Position numbers and translations under genes: made by a program
Notes under the pieces: model-generated
Database searches by the model: none
Told to the model about the DNA's origin: nothing
The model's input: the letters and a program-made list of their open reading frames with translations, nothing else
In this document: positions 25,635 to 33,475 of the stretch, piece after piece
Position numbering within the stretch: position 1 is the first letter of the stretch
Layout of the letters: every line of letters starts with the position of its first letter
Assembly (NCBI GenBank): GCA_007695225.1
Contig: REED01000092.1
Span: forward strand, 1 to 49,614
From: Gemmatimonadales bacterium
GTDB taxonomy: Bacteria > Gemmatimonadota > Gemmatimonadetes > Longimicrobiales > Gaopeijiaceae
Direction of reading: 5' to 3'
DNA: 49,614 bases

Positions 25635-26699
25635 TCACCACTGGAGGTGACGCACCAGGCCTTCGACCTGGAAGCCCTCGCCCATGATCCGGATCTCACC
25701 ATCCACCTGGAAGAAGGCGAAGACGGGAAGGATGGGTCCCTCTCCGGCCCCGACCGCGAGATGGGATCCCACCGTCTGCAGCGTGCCCTCCACTTCGCCG
25801 CCGGGAGAGGCGAGGCGCCACTCCACCGGGATGTCCCTCCGGGCCGGTTCGAAGGCCCTGACCTCTTCCCAGGCCACCTCCACCTCGGGCCATGGCTGCT
25901 GCTGAAAGGCCACGCGGCTCCATCCCCGGAAACGCCCCGGGCTCCGGGGAGAGGCCAGGGGGCCCCGCTCCTCCAGAATCAACTGGGCGCCGTCCCCGGA
26001 ATGGAGGATCATCCAGTCTCCGGGGTGTTCCCCATCCTCGGACCAGAGGCGAAGGAGATCCAGCACGAAGCCCTCCACGGCGCCGGAGGGGAAGGTGACC
26101 GTGCCCCGGTGCAGCCGGAAGGTGGACCCGTCAGGATTCCCCCACTCCGCAAGGAATTCCCCGGGAGCCACCTCCAGCTCCCTGGGTCCCTCCTGGAAGA
26201 GGAGGCGCTCCACTGCGTCATCCCTGCCCACAACGAGGCGAACCGGCCCCCCTGGGATGATTCGCCAGGGGGAGTTGGTGACGGGGGTCTGGAGGGTATC
26301 CCGGAGGAGGGCCTCCCATCCGCCGCCCCGCCCGAGCCAGAGGGCCCGGTCCCGAAGGGCCAAATCGCCTTGCCTCCGGGTGCGGAAGAGCCATGGAACC
26401 ACGATCGAGGAGTCGGAGGGTAGGGAGAGGAACACCAGCCCCCGGTCCTGAACCTCCGGATCCGTGGGGACCCCCGAGGGGGAGGGGGTTGGGGTGACCG
26501 GAGCGTCTTCCGGTATCCCCGGAGCCTCCCCCTCCCCCCCGCAGGCCGGAAGCCCCAGGAAAAGGAAACCCATTGCGGCCAGGAGCCATCTCCAGGCTCT
26601 GGAGCGCGCCGGTGCCGGGGCAGCCGCAGGGAAAGTGGAAGGGGGGGGAGAACCCAAGGGGGCAGGATCGGTTCGGGGGGACGGGGGCCGGGAAGCCAT
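25635..26699 (-). CDS. Predicted lipoprotein, hypothetical
   Basis: A 354-residue secreted protein. A Pro/Ala-rich N-terminus of about 37 residues is followed by the signal core (WRWLLAAMGFLFLGL) and the lipobox LPACGG, so the mature protein should be lipidated at that Cys. The rest is beta-strand-rich with no recognised domain. A start nearer the signal core, for example at the Met inside it, is possible but would leave too short a signal. It is the first gene of a two-gene unit with DUF445. Confidence 0.65.
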   Translation of the reverse strand: MASRPPSPRTDPAPLGSPPPSTFPAAAPAPARSRAWRWLLAAMGFLFLGLPACGGEGEAPGIPEDAPVTPTPSPSGVPTDPEVQDRGLVFLSLPSDSSIVVPWLFRTRRQGDLALRDRALWLGRGGGWEALLRDTLQTPVTNSPWRIIPGGPVRLVVGRDDAVERLLFQEGPRELEVAPGEFLAEWGNPDGSTFRLHRGTVTFPSGAVEGFVLDLLRLWSEDGEHPGDWMILHSGDGAQLILEERGPLASPRSPGRFRGWSRVAFQQQPWPEVEVAWEEVRAFEPARRDIPVEWRLASPGGEVEGTLQTVGSHLAVGAGEGPILPVFAFFQVDGEIRIMGEGFQVEGLVRHLQW

Positions 26700-26843
26700 C
26701 CGGCGCGCCCACCGGGCCCGCCGAACCTCCCGGTTGGCGCACGGAAGGAAGGTAGCAGGCGACTTGCCGGGGTGGGAAGGCACTCCTATCTTCGGCACCG
26801 CTTTCCTCAACGGCCTTCTAGCCCCATCCGGCGTTTCCTCCAT

Positions 26844-28142
26844 ATGCAGCTCTATACCAAGATCCTCCTTGGGCTCATTCTCGGGACCCTCGTAGGTTTC
26901 ATCGCCAACGTGGCGGGGATCACCTGGCTCCAGAATCTCCTCATTGCCCTGGAGCCCATAGGAACGGCCTTCATCCGGGTCATCACCATGATCGTCATTC
27001 CCCTGGTGGTGGCGAGCCTCATGGTGGGGACGGCGTCCCTGGGAGATCTGGCCAAGCTGGGTCGGATCGGCGGGAAGACCGTGGCCTACTACATGTGCAC
27101 CACCGCCGTGGCGGTGACCATTGGCCTCCTGGTTTCCAACCTGGCGAAGCCCGGATCCCGTATCGACGTCACCACACGGGATGCGCTCTCCGCGCAGTTC
27201 GAGGGGCAGGCGGAAGGGGCCATGGTCCTGGCCGAGGAAGCGCCCTCGGTGGTGCAGACCCTTCTCAGCATCATCCCGCGGAACCCGGTGGAGGCGGCGG
27301 CGAACCTGGATCTCCTCCCCCTCATCTTCTTCACCATCATCTTCGCTGCGGCGGTAAGCGTCATCGCCCCGAACCGTCGCGATGCAGTGATCACCTTCTT
27401 CGAGGGGGTGAACGACGCCAGCATGGTGGTCATCGACTGGATCATGAAGACGGCGCCCTACGCCGTCTTTGCCCTCATCGCCGCCGTGGTCGCCCGCTTT
27501 GGCCTGGACCTCCTCCAGAGCCTCCTCATGTACTCTGCCACGGTGGTGGCCGGGCTTCTCCTCCACCTCATGTTCACCTACGGGATCGCCGTGCGGTTCC
27601 TGGCGAAGCTGAGCTTCCCCCAGTTCCTGAGGCGGATCGCCAAGGCGCCCCTGGTGGCCTTCTCCACCTCGTCGTCCAATGCCACCCTCCCGGTCACCAT
27701 GGAGACGGCAGAGGAGGAGCTGGGAATCTCCAAGCCCGTCTCCTCCTTCGTCCTTCCCCTGGGCGCCACCCTGAACATGGATGGGACTGCCCTCTACCAG
27801 GCGGTGGCGGTCATGTTCATCGCCCAGATCTATGGGATCGACATCACGGTGGGACAGCAGCTCATCGTGGTCCTCACCGCCACCCTGGCGTCCATCGGGG
27901 CGGCAGGGGTGCCCAGTGCCGGGATCATCACCCTCATCATCGTCCTGAACGCCGTGGGTCTGGGCCAGCATGTACAGGCGGGGATCGCACTCATCCTGGG
28001 GGTGGATCGTATCCTGGACATGATCCGGACCTCGGTGAACGTCACCGGGGATCTGGCTGCAGCTGCGGTGGTGGCCCGGAGCGAAGGAGAGGAGTTGGGC
28101 TTCGCCTCCCGGAAGGAATCGAGCGTCGCCGTCGGGGGCTGA
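26844..28142 (+). CDS. Dicarboxylate/amino acid:cation symporter
   Basis: A 432-residue DAACS (GltP/DctA) transporter for C4-dicarboxylates or acidic amino acids. The re-entrant loop motif SSSNATLPVTM and the transport motif GATLNMDGTALYQ are both intact, along with the HP2 segment SIGAAGVPSAGIITL. About eight membrane helices are visible from residue 5 on. The ATG at 26844 begins MQLYTKILLG, the usual first helix; no ribosome binding site is clear. It is a single gene. Confidence 0.93.
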   Translation: MQLYTKILLGLILGTLVGFIANVAGITWLQNLLIALEPIGTAFIRVITMIVIPLVVASLMVGTASLGDLAKLGRIGGKTVAYYMCTTAVAVTIGLLVSNLAKPGSRIDVTTRDALSAQFEGQAEGAMVLAEEAPSVVQTLLSIIPRNPVEAAANLDLLPLIFFTIIFAAAVSVIAPNRRDAVITFFEGVNDASMVVIDWIMKTAPYAVFALIAAVVARFGLDLLQSLLMYSATVVAGLLLHLMFTYGIAVRFLAKLSFPQFLRRIAKAPLVAFSTSSSNATLPVTMETAEEELGISKPVSSFVLPLGATLNMDGTALYQAVAVMFIAQIYGIDITVGQQLIVVLTATLASIGAAGVPSAGIITLIIVLNAVGLGQHVQAGIALILGVDRILDMIRTSVNVTGDLAAAAVVARSEGEELGFASRKESSVAVGG

Positions 28143-28170
28143 CTTGCCGGCAGCGCCGGGAAGAGTGGCC

Positions 28171-28241
28171 GGAAGGGAGCGGCTGGAACGGAGCGGTTGG
28201 AGTCCGGCGACGTAGGCCGAGCGACCAGGCACGAGCGACCG
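28171..28241 (+). repeat. Degenerate 13-16-bp tandem repeats between convergent genes
   Basis: Five units: 28171-28184, 28185-28198, 28199-28214, 28215-28227 and 28228-28241, each starting GG and most containing GAGCG. They lie between the symporter stop and the DUF1499 stop. Confidence 0.65.
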
Positions 28242-28248
28242 GAGCCCG

Positions 28249-28671
28249 TCAATTCCCGGACCCCACTCCCTCCTCAGGGGCCAGGATATCGGAGGGGACG
28301 ACATCCAGCTTCCGGTCCAGGCGCCGGAGGAACCGCCGAATCCGGCGGGCGTTGGCCCCCAGATCCCCCTTCCCCACCCGGGAAGCGGAGACCAGGTCCA
28401 CCCGGGTCTGGGCGTCCCGGTCCAGGCGCACCCGGATCTCCACGTCGTCGGTGAAGCGGAAGAGGAGGGTGCGGGCCTCGGCTCGGATCCTCCCCGCCAT
28501 GTCGTCCGTCTCCACCAGCGTCCACCCCCGGAGGCCGCCCCCGGCCAGAGCCACCGACGCCTCCCATACCTCCTGGAAGGGGATGGCGTAGCGACGCCCC
28601 CGAATCCGGGGGTCGGGGTGGTCAGGGGCCGTGGCGGCCCGGTTCCGGGTCAGGGCACGCTTCAGGTCCAT
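28249..28671 (-). CDS. DUF1499-family protein
   Basis: A 140-residue protein matching the DUF1499 pattern: a strand-rich core with LLFRFTDDVEIRVRLD, followed by the family block SASRVGKGDLGANARRIRRFL. There is no obvious export signal. The role of the family is unknown. It lies 42 bases after the SIMPL gene on the same strand and could be co-transcribed. Confidence 0.8.
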   Translation of the reverse strand: MDLKRALTRNRAATAPDHPDPRIRGRRYAIPFQEVWEASVALAGGGLRGWTLVETDDMAGRIRAEARTLLFRFTDDVEIRVRLDRDAQTRVDLVSASRVGKGDLGANARRIRRFLRRLDRKLDVVPSDILAPEEGVGSGN

Positions 28672-28713
28672 GGGAGTTCCCGGGAATACAAAGCGGGCCG
28701 GGAGCGCATCGCG

Positions 28714-29478
28714 TCAGTTTTCATCATGGATCAGAAAGCGGATGGTCACGTTGGCCGAAATGGTCTGGAGTCCGGCTTCCACCGGCGTCATGGGGGCCTC
28801 GTCGGCCATGGCCATGACCTCCATGCGAAGCTGGGGGCCCCTGGGGAAGGGAACCTCCGCGCCGCCCTGGACGTGCTGGGGTGATCCCAGGCGGATGCCC
28901 AGGGCTTCCGCCATGACCTCCGCCTCGCCCCGGGCCCGGGCTACAGCCTGCCGGAGGGCCTCCTTGCGGTGGGGCTCCGTGTCCCGGACCTCGAACTGGA
29001 GCCCGGCGACCCGGTTCGCGCCGGCGTCCAGGGCGGCGTCCACGATCCGGCCGACCGGTTCCACCTCGTCCACGATGACCTGGACGTGGTTCCGTGCGGT
29101 GTATCCGGCGATCTCCCGTGTCCGGTCGTCCCGCACCGTCCGGTAGCGGGGGGTCAGGGTGTACCCGGAGGTCTCCACCCGGAGGCCGCGGACTTCGGTG
29201 CCCCGGACCGCCTCGATGACCCGGTCCATGAGCCGGGCGTTGGCATCGCCGGCCTCCCGGGCCGTCTCGGCTTCGGTCTCCACCGCGAAGGAGATCCGAG
29301 CCCGGTCCGGCGCCACCTCCACCCGGGCCGTCCCGCTCACCACCAGTACGGGTGAATCCCGGACCTCGTTCGCCTGGGCCTCCAGTGCGGTCGCCGGGAC
29401 GAGACCGGGGAGGATCAGAAGGGCCAGAAGGGGAAGGGCACGCAACGAGGGGGGGACGGAGAAGGCGGACAACTGCAT
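28714..29478 (-). CDS. Exported SIMPL-domain protein (DUF541)
   Basis: A 254-residue protein with an N-terminal signal peptide (LPLLALLILPGLVPATALEAQA) and a SIMPL/DUF541 domain from about residue 42. Diagnostic blocks are VSGTARVEVAPDRARISFAV, TSGYTLTPRYR and YTARNHVQVIV. Such proteins are periplasmic or surface-associated with an unsettled role. It precedes the DUF1499 gene. The product ends in FLIHDEN. Confidence 0.85.
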   Translation of the reverse strand: MQLSAFSVPPSLRALPLLALLILPGLVPATALEAQANEVRDSPVLVVSGTARVEVAPDRARISFAVETEAETAREAGDANARLMDRVIEAVRGTEVRGLRVETSGYTLTPRYRTVRDDRTREIAGYTARNHVQVIVDEVEPVGRIVDAALDAGANRVAGLQFEVRDTEPHRKEALRQAVARARGEAEVMAEALGIRLGSPQHVQGGAEVPFPRGPQLRMEVMAMADEAPMTPVEAGLQTISANVTIRFLIHDEN

Positions 29479-29696
29479 GGGATGCTCCCGTTGGGAGGGT
29501 GGAACCGGATCGCGCCCGCCGCAGGAGGGGCCGGTCCCGATGTAGTAGCCGCTCCGCTGCCGACGGGTTCCGACGCGCCGTAGGAGGGGATCTTCCCGGG
29601 TCGCCTCCGGTATCTTCTTCCGACCGTTCCGATTCGTCCGAGGCCGCTGCCTCCCATCGTGGGGCGGCCCCTTTTTCCTGTCACACCTGGAGTCCC

Positions 29697-30698
29697 ATGC
29701 GCGCCATCATCCCCCTCGCCGGCCGGGGCACCCGCCTTCGCCCCCACACCCTCACGACGCCCAAGCCCCTGGTCCACGTGGCCGGGCGCCCGGTCATGAG
29801 CTACATCCTGGATGACCTGAAGGCGTTGGGGATCGAGGAGATGGTCTTCGTCATCGGATATCTGGGCGATGTGGTACAGGAGTACATGGCCCGTGAATAT
29901 CCGGAGATCCGGGTGCACTACGTGGAGCAGGAGGTGCAGGACGGGACGGCGGGAGCCATCAAGCTGGCGGAGCCCTGGGCCGACGACGATCTCCTCATCG
30001 TCTTCGTGGATACCCTCTTCGATGCGGACCTCTCCCTGACCTCCTCTCTATCCGACGAGTGGAGCGGGGTGATCTGGGCCAAGGAGGTGGAGGATTACCA
30101 GCGATTCGGGGTCATCGTCACCGATGAGTCGGGGGCCATGACCCGGATCGTGGAGAAGCCCACTGAGCCCGTCTCCCGGCTGGCCAACATCGGCCTCTAC
30201 TACATCCGGGACTCTGCCCTTCTCTTCGAGGGGATCAACAAGGTACTGGCCTCCGAGCCTGGACCCTCGGGGGAGTACTACCTCACCGACGCATTCCAGT
30301 ACATGGTGGACCAGGGCGCCCGCATCCGCACGGCGCCGGTGGGAGGGTGGTACGACTGCGGAAAGGTGGATGCCCTCCTGGAGACGAACCGCCACCTCCT
30401 GGAGGGGCCCCGGGGTCAGCTGGCTCCCGATGCGGTGGTGGAAGGGAGCCAGGTGGAGGATGGGGTGCGGGTGGAGTCTGGAGCCCGGGTCGTTCGGAGC
30501 CGGATCGGCCCCAACGTCACGGTGGAGGCGGGAGCGGTGGTGGAGGATTCGGAACTCCGGAACTGCATCGTGGGGGCCGGCGCCCGGGTGGTGGGATCCC
30601 AGCTCCACGACTCCATCATCGGTGCCCAGGCCCGGGTGGAGGGGGCCCGGGGGGTGCTGAACGTGGCCGAGCACTCCGAGGTCCTCCTCCCCATGTGA
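29697..30698 (+). CDS. Sugar-phosphate nucleotidyltransferase (glucose-1-phosphate thymidylyltransferase-like)
   Basis: A 333-residue enzyme that should couple a sugar 1-phosphate to an NTP. The N-terminal pyrophosphorylase domain has LAGRGTRLRPHTLTTPKPLVHVAGRP, with the catalytic Arg and Lys. The later GWYDCGKVDALLETNRHLL block is typical of RmlA-like proteins. The C-terminal 90 residues form a left-handed beta-helix (hexapeptide repeats such as GARVVRSRIGPNVTVEAGAVVEDS). The nucleotide and sugar are not determined. A GGAG lies just before the ATG. Confidence 0.87.
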   Translation: MRAIIPLAGRGTRLRPHTLTTPKPLVHVAGRPVMSYILDDLKALGIEEMVFVIGYLGDVVQEYMAREYPEIRVHYVEQEVQDGTAGAIKLAEPWADDDLLIVFVDTLFDADLSLTSSLSDEWSGVIWAKEVEDYQRFGVIVTDESGAMTRIVEKPTEPVSRLANIGLYYIRDSALLFEGINKVLASEPGPSGEYYLTDAFQYMVDQGARIRTAPVGGWYDCGKVDALLETNRHLLEGPRGQLAPDAVVEGSQVEDGVRVESGARVVRSRIGPNVTVEAGAVVEDSELRNCIVGAGARVVGSQLHDSIIGAQARVEGARGVLNVAEHSEVLLPM

Positions 30699-30708
30699 CT
30701 CCGGCGAC

Positions 30709-30756
30709 GGGAGCTCCCGCTGGCTCGAGGGGAGCTCCCGCTGGATATCCCGCTGG
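30709..30756 (+). repeat. Short tandem repeats with palindromic GGGAGCTCCC units
   Basis: GGGAGCTCCCGCTGG occurs at 30709-30723 and 30730-30744, followed by ATATCCCGCTGG at 30745-30756. The array starts 11 bases after the nucleotidyltransferase stop. Confidence 0.75.
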
Positions 30757-30789
30757 ATATGGGGAAGGGAAGGGTTGGACCCGGGTCCG

Positions 30790-31464
30790 TCAGAGTTCGT
30801 TGGAAAAGGAGACGAACTTGAAGCGACCGTCCACCTCCAGGATGCTCCCGAAGAGGCGCTCCTCCACGCGTTCGCCGGAGGGGAGTTCCCCGAGCACGGT
30901 GCAGCCGTGCCAGATCCGGCCCTCTCCCCACGACTCCCCTTCGTCGGGGCACGTGTATCCGGAATAGTAGAGGCTCTTCCCCGCGTAGTTCCTGAGGAGG
31001 CGGGTGAGGCCCCGGGAGGTCCGGTTCTGCGACTGGAACCAGACCAGCCCCGGCGGCAGCTCGTACGGCGGGGCGGTGTAGATGGAGTAGGGGAAGTAGA
31101 ACCAGGCGAACTCCGCCTGGTCGATGGCCAGCACCGCCACCGCCGCGGTGTCCGCCGCCTCGAGGCTCCGGATGAGGGTATCCACCAGTCCGTCCCGGGA
31201 TCCGACGCCCCCCCGGAGTCCGGCGGGTTCCTCCAACCCCTCCCGAAAGCGACGCAGCTCCTCCTCGGCAGGGAAGAGGCTGTCCACGTGAATGGGAACG
31301 TGGGTGGTCACCCGGGTCCGGACCTCCTCCATCCGTCGCTCCTCGTCGTCGGGAGCGCTTCCCGCATCGGCATCGGCGCAGCCCACCGCAAGGAAGAGGG
31401 AGAGAAAGCCGATCCCCGCAAGAAGGATGGGGGTCCGAAGGTCGCTACCGATTCGTCCAGCCAT
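30790..31464 (-). CDS. Predicted lipoprotein, hypothetical
   Basis: A 224-residue secreted protein with a signal core (ILLAGIGFLSLFLAVG) and lipobox LAVGC, so it should be lipidated at that Cys. The mature part is rich in charged and aromatic residues, with no recognised domain; two further Cys (in YTCPDEG and WHGCTV) could form a disulfide. It lies between the nucleotidyltransferase and the fibronectin-domain lipoprotein gene, as a separate unit. Confidence 0.65.
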   Translation of the reverse strand: MAGRIGSDLRTPILLAGIGFLSLFLAVGCADADAGSAPDDEERRMEEVRTRVTTHVPIHVDSLFPAEEELRRFREGLEEPAGLRGGVGSRDGLVDTLIRSLEAADTAAVAVLAIDQAEFAWFYFPYSIYTAPPYELPPGLVWFQSQNRTSRGLTRLLRNYAGKSLYYSGYTCPDEGESWGEGRIWHGCTVLGELPSGERVEERLFGSILEVDGRFKFVSFSNEL

Positions 31465-31548
31465 GGGTCGTCCGTTGTAAAGGTCCGAAAGGGTAGGGAC
31501 CGGGACGGCCGGCCCCCCGAGGGAGACCGACCGCCCCGATCCGTTCCT

Positions 31549-31581
31549 TCACGCTGCAGTCACGCCGCGATCACGCCACGC
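31549..31581 (+). repeat. 11-bp tandem repeat, three units
   Basis: TCACGCTGCAG, TCACGCCGCGA and TCACGCCACGC occupy 31549-31559, 31560-31570 and 31571-31581. They lie about 19 bases beyond the stop of the minus-strand lipoprotein gene that ends at 31600. Confidence 0.7.
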
Positions 31582-31599
31582 TCTGAGCCGTGCCCGCGA

Positions 31600-33333
31600 T
31601 CAGAACCGGGCGTAGGTGGTCCACCCCTGCCACCACTTGGGCCCGTCAGGGTCCACGGCGCCGCGGTAGGAGGTGGGGGTGATGAAGTCGCCTGCCGCGT
31701 CCCGGAGCGCCGGTGGGAGGCCGGAGAAGTCGTTCAACCCTCCCGTCCGGAGGGGAGAGCCCGCCGCCGGGGTCCAGTCGAAGTCTGCCCCAGTGGCGCT
31801 CTGGGTGTTGGTGGGGAAGGCGGTGAAGAGGCTCGCCACGGGGGCGTTGCCGTCCTCCAGGGCATTGGCCGCCAGGTCCAGGGAGTACTGGGCCGATTCA
31901 CCGGTGCCCGTTCCCTCCTGGAAGATGGTGGCGTTCTCGGTGAAGTAGATGTTCCGGACCGCCATGAGGCCGTCATCGATCCGCTGCTGGGTCTGCTCCC
32001 CACGGATGGACACCGCAGCCCGGGTGTAACGGGCCACCGCTCCGTTCACGTACAGACCGCCCACGCCCCGGCGCAGCATCATTCCAATGTTTCCGGAGGG
32101 GGTTTCCCAGGCCCCGGGAGGGGGCCCGATGAGGGTGAAGTTGGCCATCACCGGGATGGTGTAGGGCTCGGACGCGCTCCGGTTGGCGTTCCCGGCGTTG
32201 CAGTTCTCCGCCCAGCACCCGTCGTTCTCGATCCCCTGGGGGTCCGAGGCCGCTCCACCCGCCAGGTTGGGTCGGGGCTCGGGGCGGATGCTCTGGAAGG
32301 CGATGAAGTTCTGGATTCGCCCGATGTAGCCCTCCGACGCGTCGAAGTGGTCGTCGGCGGACTCATAGGAAATGAGGTATCGGTGGTCCACCGCGCCCCC
32401 GAACCACTCGAAGGAATCGTCCAGTCCCAGGAGGACCTGGACATACTCGATGGTGGTGCCCCGGCCCACCGCGGCCATGGTGAGGGAGTTCAGCTCCTCG
32501 TTGGGGGCGGTGGGGAAGCCGGCGAACTCGATGCGGGTGTAGCGCATGATGCCGGAGTTGTCGTTGTTGTCGGTTCCGCCGGAGTAGTCCACCAGGGGGT
32601 TCTCCGGACCGGTGCCCGTTCCCTCGATGAAGGTGGGGGCCCCCCGGTTGGTGATCCCGTTCCCCACGATGATGACGCCGCCCCAGTCGCCGGGCTGCCG
32701 CTGGCCGAAGGCCCGCTCCGAGGTAAAGACGATGGGGGCTTCAGGGGTCCCGTCGGCGATGATCTTGGCGCCGCGGAGGATGAAGAGGGAGGACCCGGGA
32801 ATGTCGAAGTCGCCTACGATGGTGGTTCCCGGCTGGATGGTCAGGGTGGCGCCGTTGGCCACCTTGATGAAGCCGGAGAGCTGGTAGACGGTGTCGGCGT
32901 AGAGCGTCCGGTCCGAGGTGATGTCGGTGGTGATGATGGCCTCCCGGCGTCCTTCCGCCGGTGTGCTCACCTGGGCCTCCCCGGAGAAGGCGCTCCGCCG
33001 GGTGCCCGCCTGTGCGGCGACCCGGTACCGGTAGATGCTCTCGGCCTGGACGCTGGTATCCTCGTAGGAGGTGTTGGCGGAGGTGCCCACTTCGGCGAAG
33101 GAACCGCCTGATGCCCCCGACGCCCGCTCGATGACATACGCCGAGGCGCCGGTGACCGGGGAGAAGGTGACCCGGACCGTGTTCGGGCCCAGAGCCGAGA
33201 CCGCCACCCCGCTGGGCGCCTGGAGCTCGGGTTCCACGGTGTCCACGGGACCGGTGCCGTTGTCGTCGCTGCAGGCAGGCAGGAGGCCGCCCAGGACGAC
33301 CAGGGCCGCCAGCTTGGAAGTGCTGCGCTTCAT
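31600..33333 (-). CDS. Large surface lipoprotein with FN3 domain and beta-helix-like region
   Basis: A 577-residue exported lipoprotein. The signal ends at the lipobox LLPACSDD (Cys21). A fibronectin type III domain follows at about residues 38-125, marked by APSGVAVSALGPNTVRVTFSPV and AYVIERASG. The remainder looks like a right-handed parallel beta-helix: ITSDRTLYADTVYQLSGFIKV, LTIQPGTTIVGDF, then many N/G/D-rich turns. It lies 142 bases downstream of the TonB-dependent receptor on the same strand. That position and its surface exposure suggest it captures a ligand or assists the receptor. An AGGA stands before the ATG. No enzyme motif is visible. Confidence 0.75.
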   Translation of the reverse strand: MKRSTSKLAALVVLGGLLPACSDDNGTGPVDTVEPELQAPSGVAVSALGPNTVRVTFSPVTGASAYVIERASGASGGSFAEVGTSANTSYEDTSVQAESIYRYRVAAQAGTRRSAFSGEAQVSTPAEGRREAIITTDITSDRTLYADTVYQLSGFIKVANGATLTIQPGTTIVGDFDIPGSSLFILRGAKIIADGTPEAPIVFTSERAFGQRQPGDWGGVIIVGNGITNRGAPTFIEGTGTGPENPLVDYSGGTDNNDNSGIMRYTRIEFAGFPTAPNEELNSLTMAAVGRGTTIEYVQVLLGLDDSFEWFGGAVDHRYLISYESADDHFDASEGYIGRIQNFIAFQSIRPEPRPNLAGGAASDPQGIENDGCWAENCNAGNANRSASEPYTIPVMANFTLIGPPPGAWETPSGNIGMMLRRGVGGLYVNGAVARYTRAAVSIRGEQTQQRIDDGLMAVRNIYFTENATIFQEGTGTGESAQYSLDLAANALEDGNAPVASLFTAFPTNTQSATGADFDWTPAAGSPLRTGGLNDFSGLPPALRDAAGDFITPTSYRGAVDPDGPKWWQGWTTYARF

Positions 33334-33475
33334 CTTGGATTCCTCTCGAAGGAAGACGGAAGGGAAAGACGGAACCCGCTCCCCGGATCGGGGAGAGAGG
33401 CCAGCCGGGGACCCGTGGGGCCCTCCGGTGCGAAACGGCCGGTGCGTGAAGGGCCGGTGCCCTCCCTCCCTGCCG

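Noticed and set aside
26700-28304. N-terminal extension of the minus-strand lipoprotein to nearly 890 residues
   Set aside because: The extension runs antisense through the dicarboxylate symporter and is His/Asp/Gly-rich; the signal and lipobox place the true start near 26699.
30775-33111. 778-residue plus-strand open frame opposite the lipoproteins
   Set aside because: Gly/Val/Arg-rich shadow of two minus-strand genes that carry lipoboxes and an FN3 domain.
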